Part shown: piece by piece, positions 45,467 to 52,231 of the stretch
How positions within the stretch are numbered: position 1 is the first letter of the stretch
How the letters are laid out: each line of letters begins with the position of its first letter
Source: Vicingaceae bacterium
GTDB lineage: Bacteria > Bacteroidota > Bacteroidia > Flavobacteriales_E > Vicingaceae
Direction: 5' to 3'
NCBI GenBank assembly: GCA_019429185.1
Contig: JAHYJH010000012.1
Location: forward strand, 1-52,231
Length of the DNA stretch: 52,231 bases
Made by a program: the position numbers and the translations under genes
Notes under the pieces: model-generated
What the model was told of the DNA's origin: nothing
What the model saw: only the letters and a program-made list of their open reading frames with translations
Database searches by the model: none

Positions 45467-45662
45467 GGGTCTGTAATGAAATAAAGTGTACAGAATAGGC
45501 GAAGTTATTTTGTTTGCTAATAAAACGAAAAACACAGACATAGCAACGCTATGGCGAGTATTTTCAACACGGCAAACAACCAGTGGATGTTTGAGCGAGA
45601 TAGTGTACCGGCAAAGAGCAAAAGAGCAAGGCTAAATGTATAGTTTATTTCATTACAGACCC
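45467..45662. mobile_element. MITE family A, copy 3 (196 bp, TTA target duplication)
   Basis: Ends are GGGTCTGTAATGAAATAAAG and TTTATTTCATTACAGACCC, perfect terminal repeats over the first 19 bases. TTA flanks both sides (45464-45466 and 45663-45665). It carries an insert of about 40 bases (around 45573-45620) that the other two copies lack. It is in the opposite orientation to copy 1. The target duplication is TTA here and TAA at copy 1, which agree once orientation is considered. Confidence 0.87.
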
Positions 45663-45712
45663 TTAGTTGAGGTAAATTCTAATTTTATATTGTTTTTGTG
45701 TGTTAATTCACT

Positions 45713-45760
45713 AAAAATAGTAATATTTAGTGAGTACATTCACTAAATATTACTATTTTT
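45713..45760. promoter_or_regulatory. perfect palindrome upstream of the frameshifted ATPase gene
   Basis: Two 21-base arms, 45713-45733 and 45740-45760, are exact inverted repeats around the 6-base spacer GTACAT. The right arm ends in TATTTTTG (45754-45761), which fits the -7 box TAnnTTTG of the following gene, whose ATG is at 45781. A position covering the promoter suggests an operator, or the footprint of a mobile element. The second ATPase gene has a similar arrangement. Confidence 0.75.
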
Positions 45761-45780
45761 GTATGAAATAACCTATAAAA

Positions 45781-46902
45781 TGATAACAAGAACATTAACA
45801 AAAATTGTTGAGGATAAGCTTTTTAAACACAAAGCAATCGTATTGATTGGACCAAGGCAAGTAGGAAAAACAACTTTAATTAAAGAGTTGTTGAGTCCCC
45901 AATCCATATCTTTTTCTGAACGGAGACGACCCTATAGTAAGGAGTAAATTAACAAATCCATCAAGTGAAGACCTTAAAACTATACTTGGTAGTTCTAAGA
46001 TAGTGTTTATTGATGAAGCTCAGCGAATAGAGAATATAGGTATTACGTTAAAAATTATTCACGACCAATTTAAAGATGTGCAATTATTAGTTAGTGGGTC
46101 ATCGGCATTTGAGCTAAAAAATGAGATGAACGAACCACTTACAGGAAGAAAATGGGAATATAACCTGTATCCAATTTCTTACGAAGAATACGAAAAACAA
46201 TTTGGATATATTGCTGCTCAAAGTGATTTGGAAAACAGATTAATATATGGGTTTTATCCAGATATCATTAATAATAAAGGTAGCGAAGTTGAGCTGCTAA
46301 ATCAACTAACAGAGAGTTATTTGTATAAAGATATTTTGTCTTATGCAAACATTAAGAAACCAGATGTACTTGAAAAAATACTTCAAGCATTGGCTTTTCA
46401 GGTGGGAAATGAAGTGAGTTTTAATGAAATTGCACAATTGGTAGGAGTTGATAAAAATACGGTAGGCACTTATATTCGCTTATTGGAGTTGGGTTATGTG
46501 GTTTATGCTCTCCCTTCGTTTAGTAGAAATTTGAGAAATGAGATAAAAACCAATAAAAAATATTATTTCTACGATAATGGTATTAGAAATGCACTAATTC
46601 AGAATTTTAACCCAATTGAGTTTAGGAATGATATTGGTGCGTTATGGGAGAATTTTCTAATAGGCGAACGATTGAAAAGAAATCATTATCATTTAAAATA
46701 TGCCAATAGTTTTTTTTGGAGGACTATACAGCAACAAGAAGTTGATTATGTGGAAGAGAAAGGAGGAGAAATACACGGCTTTGAGTTTAAATGGAATCCA
46801 AAAGCGAAAGTAAAATTACCAAAAAACTTTATTGAAGCCTACGATGCTTCGTTTACAGTGATTAACAAAGATAATTTTCGTGATTTTGTTTGTATTGATT
46901 AA
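45781..46902 (+). pseudogene. DUF4143-type AAA ATPase, frameshifted in a C tract
   Basis: The 5' frame reads VLIGPRQVGKTTLIKELL (Walker A) and then breaks; the rest continues in another frame as LFLNGDDPIVRSKL and IVFIDEAQRIE (Walker B), VSGSSAFEL, and the DUF4143-type C-terminal half ending with ANSFFWRTIQQQEVDYVEEK, a nuclease-like ExD/K region. Removing one C from CCCC at 45897-45900 joins the two: SPNPYLFLNGDDP. Thus a single +1 insertion in a homopolymer inactivates it, or the base is a sequencing error. These ATPases are common accessory genes; some relatives are linked to defence. The bound nucleotide role is by homology. Confidence 0.82.
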
Positions 46903-46937
46903 AATTTGATGTTAGTTTAATTCTGATGCATTAATAT

Positions 46938-47657
46938 CTATTTTTTAACAACCAACAACCTTTTTGCATAGGCACTTAATGCCATTTTCACTTCTTCAAA
47001 CGATTCAATAAAAAAGTATTTGGTTTGAATTTCCATATTGTTAAAGTCGGTTGCTATCACTTCATCTAAATTAAAAGGAAGAATTACAGTGTTTTTATCA
47101 AAAATACCATTGGTTTCCTGAAAGGAAGAAATAATCCCTGCTCCATAAATTTTTAATTTTTGGTCTGTTTTTAACACGCCAAATTCTATGGTAAACCAAT
47201 ATAGTCGTTGCAATTCTAATAATACTTGAGGATTATTTTTGTGTTGTACACCAATTGTCCCAAGTTGTTGTGCAAAGCTGCCAAAATTAGTATCAAGCAA
47301 CAAGGGAATATGCCCAAAAATATCGTGAAACATATCGGGTTCTTCTAAATAATCGAGCTGGCTTTTTTTTCTTATCCATATAGAGGAACAGAATTTTTTT
47401 TGAGCTAAAAGGCTGAAAAAATTATCCACAGGAATTAGCCCGGGAACTATTTCGATAGACCATCCGTTTTCATTAAAAATTTTAGTACTTAATAGTGTTA
47501 AATCAGGAATGGAAGCCTTAAGTTCATTGGTTAATTGGGTAAGACAGGATAAATATTCAGCACACGATTTATCCTTGAGGTTATTCACTTGTCGTTCAAA
47601 AAGTATTTTCCATACTTCCCAGTCTTCTTTTGTGTAATTGTTGAAATTTTGTTGCAT
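46938..47657 (-). CDS. phhA: phenylalanine 4-monooxygenase
   Basis: 239 residues of a pterin-dependent aromatic amino acid hydroxylase. The iron ligands are His111 and His116 in MFHDIFGHIPLL and Glu158 in YWFTIEFGV. It hydroxylates phenylalanine to tyrosine with tetrahydrobiopterin and O2. It lies on the same strand as the pterin dehydratase gene, about 155 bases downstream of it, but a hairpin separates them. Membership of phenylalanine (rather than tyrosine or tryptophan) hydroxylases is typical of bacteria but not proven by the sequence. Confidence 0.92.
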   Translation of the reverse strand: MQQNFNNYTKEDWEVWKILFERQVNNLKDKSCAEYLSCLTQLTNELKASIPDLTLLSTKIFNENGWSIEIVPGLIPVDNFFSLLAQKKFCSSIWIRKKSQLDYLEEPDMFHDIFGHIPLLLDTNFGSFAQQLGTIGVQHKNNPQVLLELQRLYWFTIEFGVLKTDQKLKIYGAGIISSFQETNGIFDKNTVILPFNLDEVIATDFNNMEIQTKYFFIESFEEVKMALSAYAKRLLVVKK

Positions 47658-47684
47658 AATTTTGTGTTTTAATTAATTTTTAGA

Positions 47685-47722
47685 CATAAAAAAAGCCCGA
47701 TTCTTATGAATCGAGCTTTTAC
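47685..47722. terminator. terminator between phhA and the pterin dehydratase gene
   Basis: AGCCCGATTC (47694-47703) pairs with GAATCGAGCT (47708-47717) around TTAT, with one G-U type mismatch. T-runs follow on the minus strand (TTTTTTTATG) and a shorter one on the plus strand. It would end transcripts of the pterin dehydratase gene, so phhA probably has its own promoter. Confidence 0.78.
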
Positions 47723-47811
47723 TATTTTTTTACACAGCACTATTACCTCAATTCATTAAAATGGAGTAAGTAATAATATGTGGCGTTGGTTAAAATCATT
47801 TGATGACAAAA

Positions 47812-48108
47812 CTAATTAAAAAAAGAATTCGATCGAGCAATTTCGTCCATTTTTTTTGCCAATTCGATGTCTTTTTGCGTAACTCCTCCAGCATCGTGAG
47901 TGGTTAGTTTAACTTCTAATTTGTTATACACATTGCACCACTCGGGATGATGCTGCATTAATTCAGCAACAGTTGCAACTTCATTCATAAACTTTAACAC
48001 AGCTAAAAAAGTTATGAAAATATACGTTTTTGTGATGCAATTATTTGCTAATTTCCAGTTGGTTAATTGAAGGAGAGCAGGTTTTATTTCATCTTCGGAT
48101 AATAGCAT
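47812..48108 (-). CDS. phhB: 4a-hydroxytetrahydrobiopterin dehydratase
   Basis: 98 residues from ATG at 48108, the length of pterin-4a-carbinolamine dehydratases. The active-site residues are in ELMQHHPEWCNVYNKLEVKL (His53, His54, Trp57) and THDAGGVTQKDIELAKK (His71, Asp). It recycles the pterin that the phenylalanine hydroxylase oxidises. Extending to the upstream ATG at 48195 would add 29 residues unlike the family. It sits upstream of phhA on the same strand, the usual pairing. Confidence 0.93.
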   Translation of the reverse strand: MLLSEDEIKPALLQLTNWKLANNCITKTYIFITFLAVLKFMNEVATVAELMQHHPEWCNVYNKLEVKLTTHDAGGVTQKDIELAKKMDEIARSNSFFN

Positions 48109-48394
48109 AAGGGTGTTGAATTTAAAGTGCTTAATAGTGATTTTATTTTCAAATGTAGCAAATTTATTAGAGATTAATAACTTTCTTGTTGTCATTCAGG
48201 GAAAACCTTGTTTAATAAGGGTAATATTTACCATTTACTGATAAAACCCACTTGAAAGGAAAGCACAAAATTTTTAGATGTGTTGTGAAAATTGTATATT
48301 TGGGTAATAATTAACAATAACCGCTTGCTACTAGATGAATAATATATGCTTTAGCTTCTAAGTTATGTTTGGACGATAATTTAAAAAAACACGA

Positions 48395-49111
48395 ATGATA
48401 GGAATGTATAATATTTTGATATTAGGACTTATTTTTTCATTATATTCTTGTGTCCAGTCAAATTCAATGAAAGTGATTGAGAAATCGACAATCAATTTTA
48501 AAAATGTTGAAAGTATTGAGATAAAAAATAATTTATACGGACAGACAAGTGAAAATATTGAAATAAGAGAGTTGACAAGCAATCAAGTAAAAAATATGAT
48601 TGACAAATGGAATAATAGCAAATCGAAAGGTCCTTGCAAATTTGGTTTACAGTATTGGCTTTTCATTACAATGAAAGACGGAACTAAAAGAACATTTAGA
48701 GTAAATGGAGAAAACATTAAAGAAAATAACGACTGGTGTTACAGTATTGGTGATGAACAGTTTATTAAAAGATTATTTGATAACGCAAATCCAATTTCAA
48801 GTGAAAAGGAAATAATTTTTAACTTAATTCAAGGACACTGGATTCACGACCAAGATAGCTTAGCTTCAGTGACGATAATTAATTATAAGTGGACTTTTAA
48901 TTATAAGGGTGAAAGAACAAATTCTGATGACTATTATTCTATTTCAATTACTAATAAATTACCTGAATTTGTAAATGAAACAGAAAAAGCAGATTTTCTT
49001 ATTTTGATGAGTAAGACTGATACCTTGAATTATGAAATATTAGGACTTACAGACAGCACGTTAAGTATGAGATATTTTCCAATTGGTAAAATTCATTTAT
49101 ACAAGAGATAA
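48395..49111 (+). CDS. lipoprotein of unknown function
   Basis: 238 residues. The signal ends LIFSLYSC with the lipidated Cys at position 19 (or 16 with the second ATG at 48404). The mature protein has no recognised domain: mixed alpha/beta with a beta-rich second half (GHWIHDQDSLASVTIINYKW) that resembles a lipocalin-like strand pattern. A -7-like TATGTTTG lies at 48364-48371. Codon use looks like its neighbours. Between it and the DUF4143-type ATPase gene is a 180-base gap, and a diverged repeat lies on either side of these two genes. Confidence 0.7.
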   Translation: MIGMYNILILGLIFSLYSCVQSNSMKVIEKSTINFKNVESIEIKNNLYGQTSENIEIRELTSNQVKNMIDKWNNSKSKGPCKFGLQYWLFITMKDGTKRTFRVNGENIKENNDWCYSIGDEQFIKRLFDNANPISSEKEIIFNLIQGHWIHDQDSLASVTIINYKWTFNYKGERTNSDDYYSISITNKLPEFVNETEKADFLILMSKTDTLNYEILGLTDSTLSMRYFPIGKIHLYKR

Positions 49112-49228
49112 AAAAACTTTGTAATCTTTCTTGTAAGTACTCATAACTTTCCCACAACTGATCCCCCAGCTGTTTCTGCTTATTTATCGCATCATAAATT
49201 ACTTGTTGAATATTGGTTTTTAATTATT

Positions 49229-49274
49229 AAAAACATCAATGTATTGATGTTTTTTAATATAATTTGTATATTTG
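49229..49274 (+). promoter_or_regulatory. palindrome overlapping the promoter of the second ATPase gene
   Basis: The arms AAAAACATCAA (49229-49239) and TTGATGTTTTT (49244-49254) are perfect inverted repeats with a 4-base spacer. The TTG at 49244-49246 is also the -33 element of a promoter whose -7 box TATATTTG is at 49267-49274, 20 bases away. A repressor bound to the palindrome would block the promoter, so it may be an operator. The ATG follows at 49295. Confidence 0.7.
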
Positions 49275-49294
49275 TATTGATATTTTTATGCAAG

Positions 49295-50488
49295 ATGGAA
49301 AAATTAAGACAAAAATTTTATGAGAAATATGCTTTAACTCAAACAGAAACGGTTAGAGATTTTATAAATACCATTGATTGGCAAAATAGATTTGTTGGTA
49401 TAAAAGGAAGCAGAGGTGTAGGAAAAACAACCATACTACTACAATACATAAAACAACATTACCAACCCAACAACGATGTTTTGTATGTGAGTTTGGATGA
49501 TTTATATTTTTCAGAAAACAACCTTTACAACCTTGCTGATATTTTCTATAAAAAAGGAGGTAAGCTTTTAGCTGTAGATGAGGTTCATCGTTATCCAAAT
49601 TGGGCAAACGAACTGAAAAATATATACGATGATTTCCCTTCGTTGAAAGTTATTTTTACAGGTTCGTCATTGTTGCATTTACAACACGCAAAAGCCGATT
49701 TAAGCAGAAGAACAGTAATGTATCAATTATCGGGATTATCGTTTCGAGAATTTCTTTATTTTGAAACGAAACAATCCTTTCCTATCCTTAGTTTAGAAGA
49801 TATTTTTACCAACCATGTTGCACTGGCTATTCAATTAATAAATGGATTTAAGCCACTTAGCTATTTTGATGACTATTTAAAGTATGGGTACTACCCTTTT
49901 TATAACGAAAATAAAAATTCGTTTCACCAAAAACTAAGTGAAACCATTTTAACTATTTTAGAAGTTGACATACCTCAATTTGCTTCTATACAAACGACTA
50001 ACATTATTTATTTAAAAAAATTATTACAGATTATAAGTGGTTCGGTTCCATTTAAACCCAATATGAATGCCTTAAGCGAACGAACTGGGATTAGTCTTAA
50101 TACCATGAAGATATATTTAAAATTATTACATGATGCACAACTGTTGCAATTGTTGTATGTTCAGAACAAAGGCATAAACAGTTTAAATAAACCTGAAAAA
50201 ATATATTTGAACAATACCAACTTAATGTTTAATCAGGGTAACGAAAATGTAAACACAGGTAATCTTAGAGAAACTTTTTTTCTTAATCAATTGAGCAGTA
50301 ACTATGTGGTTAATTCATCTAATGAAGCCGATTTTTTGGTAGCAAATAAATTCACTTTTGAAACAGGTGGAAAAACTAAGTCAAAAAAACAAATTAAAAA
50401 TATAGCCAATGCTTACGTTGTTAGAGATAACATTGAAATTGGCAGTAACAACATGATACCACTATGGCTTTTTGGTTTCTTATATTAA
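49295..50488 (+). CDS. DUF4143-type AAA ATPase
   Basis: 397 residues from ATG at 49295; an upstream ATG in frame at 49244 lies within the palindrome. Walker A is GSRGVGKTT, Walker B LLAVDEVHR, then VIFTGSSLLHLQHAKADLSR, SGLSFREFLYFE and the C-terminal DUF4143 helices with a winged-helix-like SERTGISLNTMKIYLKLLHD and a nuclease-like end. The protein is intact, unlike its paralogue at 45781. Both share domain order but are only moderately similar. It is likely monocistronic. The function of these ATPases is not firmly known. Confidence 0.85.
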   Translation: MEKLRQKFYEKYALTQTETVRDFINTIDWQNRFVGIKGSRGVGKTTILLQYIKQHYQPNNDVLYVSLDDLYFSENNLYNLADIFYKKGGKLLAVDEVHRYPNWANELKNIYDDFPSLKVIFTGSSLLHLQHAKADLSRRTVMYQLSGLSFREFLYFETKQSFPILSLEDIFTNHVALAIQLINGFKPLSYFDDYLKYGYYPFYNENKNSFHQKLSETILTILEVDIPQFASIQTTNIIYLKKLLQIISGSVPFKPNMNALSERTGISLNTMKIYLKLLHDAQLLQLLYVQNKGINSLNKPEKIYLNNTNLMFNQGNENVNTGNLRETFFLNQLSSNYVVNSSNEADFLVANKFTFETGGKTKSKKQIKNIANAYVVRDNIEIGSNNMIPLWLFGFLY

Positions 50489-50553
50489 GTTCTTATTGTC
50501 ATTCAGTTAACAATGGAATAAACTACCATTCGCTGATAAGGCTCACTTAAAAG

Positions 50554-50582
50554 GGGACACGTTAAAAATTATGGGGAAAAGC
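50554..50582. mobile_element. solo terminal repeat of an ISAon1-type element
   Basis: GGGACACGTTAAAAATTATG (50554-) followed by GGGAAAAGC matches the left end of the insertion sequence at 35324 at about 26 of 29 positions. No transposase is nearby: the rest of this 359-base gap (50489-50847) has only this remnant, a promoter and an attC-like half site. The remnant may be a leftover of a second, deleted copy. Confidence 0.65.
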
Positions 50583-50710
50583 TTATGATCTAATACAGTT
50601 TATTACATCAGCATTTTATTAGGACACAGTATGTGCGATTACTATCGGAAAAGAAGTTACACTCCTACTACAATAAATAACAGTGAAGCGGTAAAAAGCC
50701 CATTTGATGA

Positions 50711-50739
50711 TTTGTAATTCAAATAAATAGTTATATTTG
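50711..50739 (+). promoter_or_regulatory. promoter candidate upstream of the nuclease gene
   Basis: TTTG at 50711-50714 and TATATTTG at 50732-50739, 17 bases apart, fit the Bacteroidota consensus. The nuclease gene starts at 50848, about 110 bases downstream. The promoter lies before the attC-like half site, as if it belonged to a neighbouring cassette. Confidence 0.5.
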
Positions 50740-50820
50740 TAAGAAATAAATAACACCAAAAGGTGTACATATCTACCCAAATAGGCTGAATATCCACCAC
50801 AAAGGTGTGCATATATATAA

Positions 50821-50828
50821 GTTGGCAA
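50821..50828. other. attC-like half site upstream of the nuclease gene
   Basis: GTTGGCAA at 50821-50828 is the exact complement of TTGCCAAC at 51980-51987 beyond the gene. In integron cassettes the R' half precedes the gene and the rest of attC follows it. The match is short, but the arrangement supports a cassette when taken with the structure at 51980-52117. Confidence 0.4.
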
Positions 50829-50847
50829 CAAGCTAAGAAATCCGTAA

Positions 50848-51972
50848 ATGAATACAGAATTTAAGGAAATTGAAAATATCCTGAACATCGTAAAATCAAG
50901 AATTGATGCTCATTATAAATTCAAAAAGGAATACAATAAACAATTAGCCCTTGATTTTAGTTTATTTCAATTTTTTTCTGTGGGAGAAAACAAAATAAGT
51001 CAAGTCTTAGCTTACTTTTTGGACGTGAATCAAAACCACGGACAAGGAAATATATTTTTATCTGAATTCATAAAAACATTTACCAATAAAGAAATTGAAA
51101 TTGAGCAAATAGCCAACGTCTGTGAAAAAATAATAACTAACAAAAGAAGATTAGATATTTACATCAAACTAAAAGGATTGACAATTGGAATTGAAAACAA
51201 AGTTTGGGCAGACGACCAAAATAATCAATTGAAGGACTATTCTCAGTATTTAGAAAAGAATACTAATGGCAACTATATCCTTTTCTATTTAAATCCATAT
51301 GGAACAGAGCCAAAATTGAAAAGTATCGATGAAAAATTAAGCCATAAATTATACAAGGAAAATAAATTAAAAGTCATCGGTTATAAACAAGATTTAATCC
51401 CTTTAATTAATACTTGGTTAATTAACTGTGAAGCTGATAATGTTTCATATTTTCTAAAGGAGTTTAAAAAGTACCTTGAAGTTAAATTTCTCGGCAAAAA
51501 CACATTAAATATGTCAAAAGAATTAAGAGAAATAATCTACAAAAATGAGAAAGAAGTCAAACATTTGGTCAATGAATACAAAAACATTGAGAATGAAGTT
51601 TTAGCTAAATTAAATACTGTTGGGAAAGAATTGGACAAACTAAATCCTATTGTGGACGAAGATATTGTAATAAGCAAAAGTGGACTTTTTAATTGGGAAG
51701 GTTCGAGAGTCTATAAATATTCGATTTCAAAAGACTATAATAAAATTTGGATTCAGTTTGTCAAAGAAGAAATTCATCTATATTCAAATTACTACTTGCA
51801 AGAAGGGACAGATGTAATTTTCAATGAACTTCTATCGGATTTAGGTATAAATAAACACGAGAAAATAGATTATAAACAAAGCAAAACCGATTTGATAAAT
51901 ATCTTTCTTGAACAAATTAAAATTGCCAATGAGAGCTTTCGTGAATACGACAAACGAATTGGAACGGAATAA
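50848..51972 (+). CDS. PD-(D/E)XK nuclease superfamily protein
   Basis: 374 residues. The N-terminal SLFQFFSVGENKISQVLAYF leads into the nuclease core with Asp103 in RRLDIYIK and Glu116-x-Lys118 in IGIENKVWADDQNNQLKDY: the D-(D/E)-x-K signature of the PDDEXK_4 group (PF14281-like). A C-terminal helical and coiled region follows. Such stand-alone nucleases occur as cargo of mobile DNA and some in defence; no partner gene is seen. It lies between attC-like sequences, a single-gene cassette arrangement. The cleavage activity and target are inferred from motifs only. Confidence 0.82.
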   Translation: MNTEFKEIENILNIVKSRIDAHYKFKKEYNKQLALDFSLFQFFSVGENKISQVLAYFLDVNQNHGQGNIFLSEFIKTFTNKEIEIEQIANVCEKIITNKRRLDIYIKLKGLTIGIENKVWADDQNNQLKDYSQYLEKNTNGNYILFYLNPYGTEPKLKSIDEKLSHKLYKENKLKVIGYKQDLIPLINTWLINCEADNVSYFLKEFKKYLEVKFLGKNTLNMSKELREIIYKNEKEVKHLVNEYKNIENEVLAKLNTVGKELDKLNPIVDEDIVISKSGLFNWEGSRVYKYSISKDYNKIWIQFVKEEIHLYSNYYLQEGTDVIFNELLSDLGINKHEKIDYKQSKTDLINIFLEQIKIANESFREYDKRIGTE

Positions 51973-51979
51973 AAGCCAG

Positions 51980-52117
51980 TTGCCAACAATGGCTATAAAC
52001 AATTGGGGCGAAAGTTATAAAACGAAAGTATAAACATAAAATAAAGGTTAGTGCTAAACCGAAAAGTTAGGGCATAAAAACCCCAACTGTTCATAGCCTA
52101 GACCGTTATAGTTAAGC
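51980..52117. other. integron attC-like recombination site
   Basis: Beginning 8 bases after the nuclease stop: TTGCCAAC (51980-51987), then GGCTATAAACAATTGGGG (51991-52008), whose complement, with two mismatches, is CCCCAACTGTTCATAGCC (52081-52098), and then CGTTATA and GTTAAGC (52111-52117), the latter fitting the GTTRRRY core. The 138-base span and long imperfect hairpin suit an attC. No integrase is in the window, so it could be one end of an integron or an orphan cassette cluster. The remaining bases to 52231 hold no gene I can support. Confidence 0.55.
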
Positions 52118-52231
52118 ACCCATCAGAACTTCGAGCATTATTGCTTTCTATTGGTTTTGTGGTTTTTGATCGGTAAAGCAATTAATCCGTTCTAAACAAA
52201 GGGAAAAGCTACCTTGACACTTTTTCGCTTT

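Noticed and set aside
48109-48195. Longer form of the pterin dehydratase starting at 48195
   Set aside because: The extra 29 residues do not resemble the family, whose members begin near the ATG at 48108.
50619-50888. A minus-strand frame of 89 codons upstream of the nuclease gene
   Set aside because: It overlaps the nuclease start and the attC-like half site and has no family resemblance.

Overview
The window comes from an AT-rich member of the Bacteroidota, most likely the Flavobacteriales. The signs are the gene order thrS-infC-rpmI-rplT, the mutY-ssb-gldE block, outer-membrane beta-barrels with a carboxypeptidase-like N-terminal domain, lipoproteins of families confined to this phylum, and promoters of the TTG / TAnnTTTG type. 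About 50 genes or gene remnants can be supported, including one 29-codon gene.

Layout. 0.4-4.6 kb: rnpA, yidD, an S41 processing protease and an O-antigen-ligase-like membrane protein. 4.7-7.9 kb: a SulP transporter, a beta-carbonic anhydrase and an outer-membrane barrel in one operon. 7.9-8.8 kb: two small lipoproteins. 8.9-9.7 kb: a scar with a transposase remnant, a MITE-like element and a radical-SAM gene cut off after about 55 codons. 9.7-17.7 kb: housekeeping genes (mnmE, kdsC-like, RDD protein, rng, a bS22-like small ribosomal protein, HU, mutY, ssb, gldE). 17.8-25.0 kb: a three-gene minus-strand operon of secreted proteins: a 1100-residue TPR plus YwqK/MORN_2 repeat protein and two DUF3857/transglutaminase-like proteins, one with the catalytic Cys and one apparently without. 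25.4-29.6 kb: hpf and the translation operon, with a MITE inserted at the infC stop codon. 30.2-34.7 kb: a HAD phosphatase, an MBOAT acyltransferase, a retropepsin-like protease, mdh and msrB.

The right third is more accessory. At 34.8-36.9 kb a structured intergenic element lies before a helix-turn-helix gene cut by an ISAon1-type insertion sequence, whose other end sits inside a truncated MITE. Then come a TlpA-like protein with both redox cysteines replaced, coaD, an AbiEii/DUF6922 toxin-antitoxin pair, outer-membrane proteins, and a membrane metallophosphoesterase preceded by ten heptanucleotide repeats. A TonB-receptor-like barrel, a frameshifted DUF4143-type ATPase, the phenylalanine hydroxylase/pterin dehydratase pair and a second, intact ATPase follow. 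The window ends with a PD-(D/E)XK nuclease gene flanked by sequences resembling integron attC sites.

Mobile DNA is the main theme. At least three MITE-like families are visible. One (GGGTCTG ends, 3-bp TTA/TAA duplications) has three copies at 25.2, 36.8 and 45.5 kb; one has an 8-bp duplication at infC; one is linked to the radical-SAM truncation. The two ATPase genes share another feature, a perfect palindrome overlapping the promoter.
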